From Chlorokybus atmophyticus (Eukaryota > Streptophyta > Chlorokybophyceae > Chlorokybales > Chlorokybaceae), in NCBI GenBank assembly GCA_009103225.1, contig RHPI01003533.1, positions 1-64,000 on the forward strand: a stretch of 64,000 nt of DNA, read 5' to 3'. Position numbers and translations under genes: made by a program. Positions within the stretch are counted from its first letter, which is position 1. The number at the start of each line of letters is the position of its first letter. A model generated the notes under the pieces. It ran no database searches. It was not told where the DNA came from and saw only the letters and a list, made by a program, of their open reading frames with translations. Shown one piece after another: positions 32,761 through 44,300 of the stretch.

Positions 32761-32954
32761 CAGCTGAGCCCTGGAGCTGGAACTTCCCTAGAAGCTCAGG
32801 GGGGGTAGCTTGTTGACTGTGTGTTGTACAGCACAGCATGTACACTAAGGAGGACACCGACTCCACATGTCCGTATTACTCAGCAGCAGCGGAGCACCTC
32901 CACAAAGCACTTGTCGCCATAAGAGCTTGATTATCTTTTGCACACGGATTGACG
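32761..32954. other. End of gypsy-2 / start of next transposon, boundary not resolved
   Basis: A G-rich stretch (CTCAGGGGGGGT, around 32800) could be the gypsy-2 polypurine tract, but the following DNA has no recognisable LTR partner. Confidence 0.3.
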
Positions 32955-33745
32955 TTCAAGGACCAGGTATGGTCCTTTCACGGACCCCCAGGACCATGCA
33001 TGGTCCGTATCCCGCGGGCCAGGACTGCCTGGTCCGCGAGCGACGGACCATTCCTGGTCCGTTCGGGGTCCCGAATCCTGGTGCGCAGTCACGCACCAGA
33101 TGTGGTGCGTGGCTGGACCAGACATATTACCGGTCCTACTGGCCGCGAAAGACTGGACCATACACGGTCTGCAGCCGGACCAGGCATATTGCCGGTGCGA
33201 CTGTCAATGGGTGTACGGACCATGCGTGGTTTGGACCACAACAATGCCGGACCATATATGTTGCGGTGAATGAATTCGATGGGACTGGTCCGAACCACAC
33301 TGATTGGGCGGACCGTTGCTGGTGCACGCTCAGCTTATCGGTCATTTTGGACAAGCAGCACGCACCATACATGGTCTGCTGCCTTAACAAGCTCTTACTG
33401 GTTCAAAATCTAGTAAGTTGTGGACCATTCATGGTCCTTAAGCTAACCAGGCAGCTATTGGTCCAGATTGTCGTATACTTGCGGACCGTATATGGTCCTT
33501 GACTTAACCAAGCTCTTCCTTGTCCGAAGGTCTGGGAGAGTACGGACCATGCGTGGTTCTAGGTTGGTCCGCAGAACAGTGATTGGGACCATCGCTGATG
33601 CACGCTTAGCTCCTTGACAGTCGCACCATGCATGATGCGACTGTCAAGGGTAAGTCTTCATGGCAGCCTCTAGTAACCGTCGATCCAAGCTTATTGAACG
33701 GTGTGCAGTTACTCCATAGAGTCAAGCACCTTGCATGGTGCGACT
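32955..33745. repeat. Array of about 15 short palindromes (GGACCA-N4-TGGTCC type)
   Basis: Imperfect to perfect dyads recur every 20-60 bp: 32958-32977 (8-bp arms), 32991-33006 (GGACCATGCATGGTCC, perfect), 33014-33037, 33043-33062 (8-bp arms), 33091-33110 (GCACCA...TGGTGC, 8-bp arms), 33115-33136, 33155-33169, 33217-33232, 33361-33376, 33422-33437 (perfect but for the centre), 33482-33497, 33542-33556, 33613-33648 (36 bp, one mismatched pair) and 33727-33742. The spacers are not conserved. They sit just upstream of the Tnp2-like transposase gene, where CACTA-type elements carry subterminal binding sites. Confidence 0.85.
33613..33648. repeat. 36-bp palindrome containing GACAGTC/GACTGTC
   Basis: The left arm CTTGACAGTCGCACCATG and the right arm CATGATGCGACTGTCAAG are reverse complements except for one position. 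It joins the GGACC-type array to the GACTGTCA motif family of the same transposon. Confidence 0.9.
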
Positions 33746-33910
33746 GTCAACTCACGTGCATGGGCTTAGAGTACCGTGGTCTGTGCAGTAGGGTTTTACC
33801 GCTTAGTGAGGTGGCGCCGGCGGAGGGAGCAGGCGGCGGTGCTCTTGTTGGTGGCGGCGGCGGCGGCCTCTTGGCGGTGTACTTGGTGGACGAATGCTGG
33901 CGCAATATCA

Positions 33911-36428
33911 ATGGCAAGCAAAAAAGCTGTCAAGTTTGCCAGGGACATTAGTACCAAGCTGGGAATCAACTTGCAACCAGCCGATAAGAGGAACACAAGT
34001 CGTAGGCACCGCCGTCGCAGCCAACAGAGTTCCCTACCCATGCCGGAGCAGGCGGCTGATGTGCAGCACGATGTTGACAACCCACAGCCTGCCCATGAAG
34101 TTGAGGCCACGCACGACCAGCTGGATGGTGAGATCAGCCAGCAGCATGAGCGGTAAGTTAACTTGCTGACCTTACTTGCTTCTCTGCAATGGTCACGCGG
34201 TCTTCTGTGCATGCCACCAGCTATCGTTGCTGTGACAGCCTTCACCAGTAATATGTCCTTCACATGCTAGGAGACTGTCAACGAACTGCACGCGCACTAG
34301 CTGCCTTGCTGTGTATTGCTGTCAGTTGATGGTGCCAGCGCATATGGTCTAACTGCTGGATTTCTGTAGGCCTCCCGCAAATCAACAGCCGACTGTCCAT
34401 GTGGCCGGCATCACTACCAGTGGAGTGGCAGCCACACTTCACCCAAGGCAACAGCCGACTGTCAATGTTGCCAGCACCAGCAGTGCCGCAACAGCTCCAC
34501 TGCAATTCAATCAGTCTGATCAACAGCCGACTATCAACATGGCTGGCACCAGCAGTGCTGCCCCCTCTCAGCAACCATGGCAACAATCAGACCTGCAAGA
34601 GACTGTTGACATGCCAACTGACAACTTGCATGCGCTGACTAGTGACGAAGAGGCTGTTGAAGAACCCGAGCAGCAAGAAGTCTCCCAGAGGATTTGCTCT
34701 TGCCTGAGGTGCCATGGCAAGGTGAGCACTAATCATGTTGCTCATGCTCACTCATGGCGCGCACGGTTGTTGGACATGCACTGAGGCTGTCCATGCGACT
34801 GTCATGTTCGCCCACTGCTATGCGCACAACGTTGTGAACCATACTTTACTTGTTGACTGCCCGTTTCTTTTGGCAGTTGATTGACTTGGAGACTGCCATG
34901 GCCCACATGCGACTGAACACGGCGGCGCAAGAAAGTATGCACCCACCGCCAATGCCTTCAGCACAATGCGATACCCCTCAACCAGGCATTTCTTGCCAAC
35001 AACAAACCTCAGAGACACCTACGCAAAAGATGCTGGATAAGTTCATGTCACTGCTGACAGACTTGGAGGACTCTCATGCCCAGCAATCACTGATCAATAA
35101 GGTGCTGAAGATTGTTTTCGGCGCTGAGGATTCAATCGTTCAGCTTGCCAAGGATCCTACTTATGACCACAGTCAGCTGCGAAATGACCTCCACGCCTTG
35201 CTCGGCCAGCGCAACCCCTCCCAGCCGGCTGACATCACGGCTGTCGATGCATTGCTGACTTCCATCGGAATGCCAGAGTCGCAGAGATATACAGCATGCA
35301 CGAGATGCAGTTATCTCTTTCCAGATGCTTACCCATCCGGGTTCGATGACAGCGAGGACAGCTACGAGGCAGGNTTCAATCGTTCAGCTTGCCAAGGATC
35401 CTACTTATGACCACAGTCAGCTGCGAAATGACCTCCACGCCTTGCTCGGCCAGCGCAACCCCTCCCAGCCGGCTGACATCACGGCTGTCGATGCATTGCT
35501 GACTTTCATCGCAATGCCAGAGTCGCAGAGATATACAGCATGCACGAGATGCAGTTATCTCTTTCCAGATGCTTACCCATCCGGGTTCGATGTTAGCGAG
35601 GACAGCTACGAGGCAGATGATAGTCGCCACAAGCTTGTGAAGCGCTTGTGGAAACAGCCGTGCGGAGGCCAATGCGGGCGCACGCGCAAGGAGTGCATTG
35701 ACTATCTGTACACACCCATTGGTCCAAGGCTCGGTCCGTGGCTGCAAGTACCTTCTATTGCATATGACAACCTTGCTGCTTGGCGAGACAAAGACACCTG
35801 GCTCGACGTGCCAGTCAACCAGCCCCCAGTGCCTCAATGGGAAGATTGGCATGGCAGCAAGTGGAGAGAGCTGTCTTTTTTTTGGGACTGCACGAAGACC
35901 ATTCCTCTGCCAAACAAATGCGATTGTGGACGCTACAATGATGACATTAACATGTCCCAGCACAGGGATGGATATCAGAAATGGCATTGCGAATGCTCCT
36001 ATGACAATGAAGAGGCTGCGCAGCAGTGTACTGGAGACCCGCGCAACATTGCGCTCATGCTGCACAGTGATGGTTTCAGCTGCGCATCAACTACAAAGCG
36101 GAGCAGCCTTGTCATCAACGTTGTTGTACTCAACGGAGGCAAGCGCGTCAGCTCACAGGCTTCTTCCATCATGCCCGTGGTGTTTGTCCCAGTTGACGAG
36201 CTACTCGACGCTGACAAGGACTGTCCAAACCCGTTTATGAAGCCCATGCTGGATGAGTTGGAGGATTTGTACGCCATGGGCTTCCCTACGCACTACGGTT
36301 TGAACTCCAGCCAGGTGGACATCAAGCTCCCTCATCGATCGGCCGGTACGCTTGATACATCTGTTCACAAGACCTCGTGCGCAATGCTGTGTCATGAATG
36401 TGACTGTCGACATCGCCTGTCAACTTAA
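33911..36428 (+). CDS. Tnp2/CACTA- or KDZ-like transposase, three exons visible, C-terminus incomplete
   Basis: Exons 33911-34152, 34370-34721 and 34877 onward join in frame (donors GTAAGT and GTGAGC). Exon 1 is basic (SRRHRRRSQQS). Exon 2 is Gln/Thr/Ser-rich and ends in a finger-like CSCLRCHGKVSTNHVAH. Exon 3 has CTRCSYLFPDAYPSGF, a Cys-rich CGGQCGRTRKEC block, and MLHSDGFSCAS with downstream VVFVPVDELL...NPFMKPMLDELEDLY, reminiscent of the first Asp of Tnp2-type DDE transposases and the text after it. A single N at 35374 separates two near-identical 240-bp copies (35134-35372 and 35375-35613); collapsing them restores one frame, so this is an assembly artefact. The frame stops at 36428, before the rest of the catalytic domain, so the gene is truncated or has further unseen exons. 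Confidence 0.55.
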
Positions 36429-36665
36429 TACCCATTGTAATGAATCGAGCAGAGTAAGCACAGTCCATTGAGGGCTGTGCAAAAACGACTGTCACAATTA
36501 TGCACTTCATTGGTTGCCACCTTTTATGAGTCCATCGCGCGTTGAGAAGACTGTCATCAGCGACTGTCACCAGCGACTGTGTTTGCAGTGCAGCTGTAGC
36601 CTGTCGCGAATATGCTCTCTAGGGGTAAATCTTTGCTAGTATAGTTCATGCGGTGGGACTGTCGG

Positions 36666-37521
<856 letters not shown>

Positions 37522-37522
37522 N

Positions 37523-39028
37523 CCCCTTGCACTTCCGCATTGCCCGGCCCCTGCCTCCTACCATCACTACCAACTCTATTGCCAGGCCCGGGAGCTCTCC
37601 CCTTCTTCCTCCCCCTCAATCACCTGCTATCCATTGCATACGCATGGTAATCTATTGGCGTGTCGACCAGTAAACATGACTGACTGACAAAATTATCAGT
37701 CAGTAAGTCAATCGGTCATTGCCCACTTGTTGCTGTTATGCTTGGATGCGCTGTTGGCTGTTATGATGTGTAAGTGGTGCTGTAGTCGTATTGAAAGATT
37801 ATGCCACCGTTAGCAACAAGGGGTAGTGTCGCCATTCTAGCAGAAGGTGCGTTCCACGTGTACAAGTGGGACTACCAGTTGCGCAACCATTTTACATAAA
37901 AGCAGCAAAATCTCTTGCATAGCGGTAAAGGTGAGCCCGTGGAAGCACACACACGTCATGTTGTATGTTCCCATTGCATACACGTACCAAGACATATGTG
38001 TTGCTCACCTCAAAGATTGCTTTCTAAAGGTTCAGTAAGCAATGGACACAATGCCGGACAGGCATCATCATCGTTTCACGTGGCCCTTGAGACAAGCAGG
38101 TGTAGATGGTTACATGTCTACCTGCTAGAACACGTTTGCATGGAAGCAGGCATAACTAAGGCGACTGAAAAGAAAGCCCGAGGTAGAGAAATTGCTTAAA
38201 TTGATGCTTTAAACACTTGCCAACCCCGTGGCTTGTATGTAGAGCACGCGATGAGCACCAAACGTCATAGCAACAGGTATGCACGCTGGTTGATGTGAAT
38301 AAGAACACCGGCTTTGCAGGAATCAACACCTGCAAACCCGCACAGATTCTCTACATACCGTGGTTACTATGGACGGTTGTTGTATTTGGACGCTTTCTCA
38401 GAAGCGGGCACATGTGAAATTATAGATTATGGATCACACATTGTATACTGAGGAATCTGAATAAGATGTTGTCTATTTTAAAAATAAGTACACATTCTGA
38501 GTTGCGCATTACTAGATAGCACTGTGCACGCATCAAATATGATCTTGTCTAAGTTCTACGCAAAGCACCACAGCAGGCAGCAAGCACTAGAGGGCCAATT
38601 GTTCACTTCAATATATATAAGTTAGTCCGTTATGAAATGCGATTTGATATGCACAAAGAGAGACTTTTATTAATTTTGTCTAATTACACGATCTATCTCA
38701 AGAGTCATTCTCACGTGCATCTTGTTATGAGTTTGCCAACTTGAATGCGTGTATTCTTTGGGCCTGCCTTCATGAAGATGTTGCTTCAATGTGTTGGCCG
38801 CCGCACCATGTGCATGTAGTGCTTGCGCGTGTATTGTTACCCTTCATTGACCTTCTGTTCTGTGTTGGTGCATACATTGATGGCACACAAGGAAGAAACG
38901 CGGAGAGAAGTTCTTTCGCACACCAGGCCATCCAGAAGCATTGTCCATTGCTTGTAAGTTCTTTATGAGCATTGAAATCAACTTGATATCACCAATAGAA
39001 CTGGGTGTTGACGACGGCAACATAGTTG
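37523..39028. other. Intergenic, no gene recognised
   Basis: 1.5 kb without ORFs longer than about 95 codons or recognisable domains. I see no RNA gene or repeat. Confidence 0.55.
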
Positions 39029-40825
39029 TTATCGCACCCTTGGTGCAGCCATGTTGGTTTGCAACCACGACACGGTGTCCGAAACTGTTTCATCAACAGG
39101 TCTGGGCTTGAAAGTGAGGTCTCTCCTTGCCAAACTTGCATTGCAATACCTGCACGCAGATGTCATCATTCACAGATAACATCCTCACTGATTGAACACC
39201 TCCAAGCACGCACCAGAAGTGTTGGGACATTTCCACCACGACGGGGTCAAGTGACGGATCCCACCGGCCAAACAACCCCTTGATCCCGGTTGCTGCTGCC
39301 GCCATGGCAAATGCCATCTCGTCTGGCACCTACATGAGTTGCATGTTGGGTTGTGCAACATGCACAACATGCGCATGCACACCCACACTTGCCTGCAGCC
39401 AAGGCCCGCGCACGCCCGACACCCGGGATACCCTGCCAAAGTAGTCAGCCAACGTGAGGTTCCCCGCCCCAAGCAGGTAAGTTGCATCGGGCCTGCCGCT
39501 CCTCATCGCCTCCACGAAAGCAACTGCCTAAGTGGAAGACGTGTTGATGAACTTTAGTGTGTCACACGTTTATGCCAGCCTGCCAAGTTGAGCAACGCTG
39601 CGTGCGTGTGAGCGCATGTGAGGGGGTGCATGCGCATTGGCACAGTGCTGATATGCGTGTACGCAGACTCGCATGTTGCTTGCATGTGCGCGTGTATGTG
39701 TATGTTGCGCATCCGCATAACATACCGCATCACGCACGTCCACGAGGCTCAGGCCACCGGACGGAATCAGCGGCACTTGTCCCGTGAGCAGGTCCAGCAC
39801 CGTGCGCGAGGAGCTCAGCCGCCAGTCACCTGTATGGATACTATCCGCGTTGTCTGTGTTGTGTTTGATGCAGAGACAGAGAGTGTGCATGAAGATTGAC
39901 ACACATGCCTGCATGCTTTGCGCACGCACCATTGCGACAAGCATATGTNGTTGCATGTTGGGTTGTGCAACATGCACAACATGCGCATGCACACCCACAC
40001 TTGCCTGCAGCCAAGGCCCGCGCACGCCCGACACCCGGGATACCCTGCCAAAGTAGTCAGCCAACGTGAGGTTCCCCGCCCCAAGCAGGTAAGTTGCATC
40101 GGGCCTGCCGCTCCTCATCGCCTCCACGAAAGCAACTGCCTAAGTGGAAGACGTGTTGATGAACTTTAGTGTGTCACACGTTTATGCCAGCCTGCCAAGT
40201 TGAGCAACGCTGCGTGCGTGTGAGCGCATGTGAGGGGGTGCATGCGCATTGGCACAGTGCTGATATGCGTGTACGCAGACTCGCATGTTGCTTGCATGTG
40301 CGCGTGTATGTGTATGTTGCGCATCCGCATAACATACCGCATCACGCACGTCCACGAGGCTCAGGCCACCGGACGGAATCAGCGGCACTTGTCCCGTGAG
40401 CAGGTCCAGCACCGTGCGCGAGGAGCTCAGCCGCCAGTCACCTGTATGGATACTATCCGCGTTGTCTGTGTTGTGTTTGATGCAGAGACAGAGAGTGTGC
40501 ATGAAGATTGACACACATGCCTGCATGCTTTGCGCACGCACCATTGCGACAAGCATATGTTCATGTTGCCATCCCTTGGCTTGCCACACATATGCATGTG
40601 CCCAAAAACCTGGTCCCAGCAGCAGTGTGGGCCGCATGACAACGAGCTCCACGCCCAGCCGCTTTGCGCATGCCAGCGCAGCCTTCTCCGCCTCCAACTT
40701 GGTTGAATAGTATGGCCATGCGCTCACAACCTTTTCTAGTGGCGCAGAGGGCCATTTGTTGATCAGATCTTGATGTTGGTTTGAAAGTGTTGCTGCGAAT
40801 GCAACTCGACTGCAGCAATACTTAC
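39029..40825 (-). CDS. NAD(P)-dependent epimerase/reductase (extended SDR family), N-terminus not found
   Basis: Minus-strand exons encode the C-terminal two thirds of an extended short-chain dehydrogenase. One (about 40812-40610) has the catalytic YxxxK (WPYYSTKLEAEKAALACAKR) and VVMRPTLLLGPG. The next has SSRTVLDLLTGQVPLIPSGG and LVDVRDA. Then follow VEAMRSGRPDATYLLGAGN, DEMAFAMAAAATGIKGLFG and a last exon ending with RRDLTFKPRPVDETVSDTVSWL and TAA at 39029-39031. The middle exons occur twice because 39337-39948 is repeated at about 39950-40560 around a single N (39949 region), almost certainly an assembly error. The nucleotide-binding GxxGxxG part is not visible up to 41366. The substrate is unknown; dihydroflavonol-reductase-like proteins of cyanobacteria and algae are the closest in pattern. 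Confidence 0.7.
39337..40560. repeat. Two essentially identical 610-bp copies around a single N
   Basis: The text starting GTTGCATGTTGGGTTGTGC (39337) recurs from about 39950, directly after an isolated N, with no difference that I can see. Real tandem duplication would rarely place the sole N at the junction. The same pattern occurs at 35374. I treat both as failed overlap merges. Confidence 0.85.
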
Positions 40826-41366
40826 AGTTAGCTAGCGTGATGGACGTGATGCCGACGGAGCGGCAACGATAGCGGGATAGACCGACGCGGGCGGTCTGAC
40901 GGTATGCACGGAGTTTGGGACGCGCTTTCAACAACATTGCAACAATACCGTTTCAAGTTTCAATCTCATGTACGAAGGTGAGGAGCCGCTGATTGTTGCT
41001 TACCTCCTTGAGCGCGCAGCTGTTGGGCCCAGCTCGCTACTACCTTGCTTGCGTCCTACGTGCCTGTTGCCAACACCAACTTGTGTGCCACTGCCATGTC
41101 TGAGTCTTAGTCCTAGGGTTGCTTGCGTTTTTGTGTAGCTGTTGCTGCTTGTTAATATAGTTTTGCCATTGTCATTGCGTATGTACATGCACGCAAGGCT
41201 GTACATGCAGCTGCATCCCACAAACAGCGATATTGACTAATGCAACATGCGTTCTCGTCTCTCCCTTTAACGTCACGCTCTTAGCATAGCTAGTAGCCCA
41301 ACAAAAGGACATGTTGCCACACTCACGGGTGAATGAAGAGTGAAAGGACCAAACAGCATGCAATCG
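40826..41366. other. Gap between SDR gene and NELF-C/D gene
   Basis: No recognisable exon of the missing SDR N-terminus. A short minus-strand stretch ending in GTAAGC (near 41004) could be an exon but has no family signature. Confidence 0.4.
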
Positions 41367-44300
41367 CTATTTCACACCCTCAAGCAGTTGTGTTACTGCA
41401 GCTGTCCTGTCATCATCAAGAGGCGGGTCAAAGCTCGCATCTCTACAGAACAATGCAAAGTCCCTGACACCGGGGCCGCTGCAAAAGGCGTCACCCCGAA
41501 TGGCAGCAACGAGGTCGAGGACATGTCCAGCAAAGGCGCGAGAGAAGGGCGGGGCCACGGCGTCCAGCAGTTGCACGACAAAGTAGCGTGCGAGGTCGTG
41601 AATGCGGCCGCTGGTGGACTGCCGAACCCACCTTTTAACAGATGCGAGCGCAGGATCAATACACCCGCTGCGCACCAGGACCACCAGCGCATCAATGAAG
41701 CGCTTCTTCAGCTCGGCGACTGCCGTCGCTCCAAGCTCGCTGCCAGCTATCTGCTCCACAGTATGTCAGCTAGACAATAGTGACATACACGCACGGACAG
41801 CATGCATGCACGCTAACAATGGCACGCATGCAAATTGATCACACAACCCACCCACCCAGACACGCGGGCACATATATGCACCCACACGCGCACGCACACA
41901 ATGTAACAGCCATGACCTTCAGTCCTTGCATCAAGACATCGAGAATCATGCCGTGCTGCCGCGGCTGCAGTGGGGCGATCATCTCAATGAGCTCCAGGTA
42001 GACGGGTGTAGCAGCATACTGGTTGATACTACAAGAAAAAAAGAGAGCTTAGTCACAGTAAACCTATGCTTGTATGGTCTACTGCGCCCCGCATACAAAC
42101 ACTTTCAAACTCACCTCTTGTAGTAGTTGTTGTCCTTTAAGTGCACCACGACCCAGTGCAGGACGCCCATGGCTGCCACGGGCACCTGCAGGGCCTGCAC
42201 AGGATCGCCAACTGTTCCTGTCACATGCAAATGGCATGTTCAGCACAGCAGTACTCCTGAACCCACAACATATATGCATTGGGTGCACAAGGCAGCAGCA
42301 TACCAACATGCCCGGGCACATTCTTACACAACAATCACCATACCTCCTGCGCGTGGCCGCGTGCCGGATGCTGCAAGCTCCACAATCTTGAGCGCAGTGG
42401 ACAGGGCTACTACGGTACGATCGACTTCATCTGTATCAACACCCCCTCCACGCTCTCTATCGTCCTGCACACGTGCTGGGTGGGCAGGCACACTTTGCTA
42501 TAAGCAGCCACATGGTTGCAATCGCACAAAGCAAGTGCCAAAATGCAACACACACATGCAATACGCACACGGACACTCCCCCCCNNNNNNNNNNNNNNNN
42601 NNNNNNNNNNNNNNNNNNNNNNNNNNNNNNNNNNNNNNNNNNNNNNNNNNNNNNNNNNNNNNNNNNNNNNNNNNNNNNNNNNNNNNNNNNNNNNNNNNNN
42701 NNNNNNNNNNNNNNNNNNNNNNNNNNNNNNNNNNNNNNNNNNNNNNNNNNNNNNNNNNNNNNNNNNNNNNNNNNNNNNNNNNNNNNNNNNNNNNNNNNNN
42801 NNNNNNNNNNNNNNNNNNNNNNNNNNNNNNNNNNNNNNNNNNNNNNNNNNNNNNNNNNNNNNNNNNNNNNNNNNNNNNNNNNNNNNNNNNNNNNNNNNNN
42901 NNNNNNNNNNNNNNNNNNNNNNNNNNNNNNNNNNNNNNNNNNNNNNNNNNNNNNNNNNNNNNNNNNNNNNNNNNNNNNNNNNNNNNNNNNNNNNNNNNNN
43001 NNNNNNNNNNNNNNNNNNNNNNNNNNNNNNNNNNNNNNCCCACGTGCGGTTGCATATGCACAATCACACAAAGCACATACTCATGCACCCGCACAAACCC
43101 GCACACCCGCACACCCGCACAAACGCGCGAACGCACACGTGCGAACCCACACCCACATAAGAGTACCGACCTTTGCGCAGGCAGCGTACGCCAGCACGTG
43201 GAGATACTCGTCTCTGTAAGCAGGATTGACACCTCCTCCACCTCCTCCAGTGCCGCCCACGCCGCCGCCCCCGGCGCCGCCCTGCTTGCGCGGGTTGAAG
43301 AGGTCCCCGAGGAGCAGAGAGAGGAAGCTCGGGTGGCGCAGCAGCTCCGCGCTCGGGGGCGCGGGGTTTGGCGAAGGCGTGGAAGAGGTTGGGTTCGATG
43401 GCGGGAAGTAGAGCCTGTGGAGCCGACGCATGTCACCCAACACTGTCGCACCCTCCTGCAGTCACCATAGAAGGAACAAGCATAAAGAAGCCATTTTCGA
43501 TAGAAGCTATGAACACTGCTGGCTCAAAGCGTCACTCGCGCAAGTCTCATCAACACTACCATTGTACCAATAAGGCAGCATCAACGCTGTTACCACGAAC
43601 CCACCAAGTGGGTCCATAACCTCATAGGCACGAACAAAGTCCACAAAGACAGAAGCACACACCAAAATCAGCAGCAAGCCAGACAACACATATGTGCTTA
43701 CGCACACGTGCATGCTGCAGTGATAGTAACCATGGTGTAACTAGTACTGTTGGTACCTGCAGCATGTCGGCCACGCACTGGGCGGCTTCTAGGTTCTCGG
43801 ATGTGGCGCGTCCGGCGGGTAGGAGGAGGGCGGTGAGGCGGCGGGCGGCGGCGCCGCGTCCCTTCTGGTGGTGGTTGTTGTTATTGGTGGTGTTATCCGC
43901 AGCCTCCACGACTGCGGCAGCCTCCAGCTCCTGCGCCACTCGTCTATACGCGCGACCTCCAGGCAGCGACGCCAACTCCAACAGCAACATCTGAGAAAAG
44001 CAGGATCAGGGCAATGTTCAGTGCATAACATGTACATGAGGTTGTTGCGGGAGAAAGACCTGAGCGCCCGACTCTCATCTACAACTTCAAACACAAGAAG
44101 TTTCAGCCTTACCAAGACCAGTATGCACTACACACTTAGAGCGCATTGGGCGACACATCACCTCGCACATACATGCATGTGGGATAGACCGTGTCTTACA
44201 AATGCCTGTAAATTCAATGAAGCCGCATGAACAGACCACACTTTCTAAGTATCATTGTTCTCAGTTGAGACCAAGTGAACTGTTCATTCAATGTCAACGC

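Larger units (their letters stand above)
33199..36665. repeat. Dispersed GACTGTCA motifs flanking the transposase gene
   Basis: The octamer GACTGTCA or close forms recur at 33199, 33616 (inverse), 33639, 33742, 34273, 34391, 34457, 34797, 36402, 36487, 36549, 36562 and 36658. They cluster upstream of, in the introns of and downstream of the transposase gene, but are absent from its main exon (34877-36400). This distribution resembles subterminal repeats bound by a transposon-encoded protein. Confidence 0.7.

Noticed and set aside
32955-33745. CRISPR-like repeat array
   Set aside because: Units are individually palindromic, variable in sequence and irregularly spaced. There are no constant direct repeats with unique equal-length spacers, and the context is eukaryotic.
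39337-40560. Genuine tandem duplication of SDR exons
   Set aside because: The copies appear identical and meet exactly at a lone N, the same signature as at 35374; an assembly error is more likely.
42127-43470. Long ORFs across the N gap
   Set aside because: More than 150 codons are unknown bases. The flanking NELF-C/D exons on the minus strand account for the real coding content.
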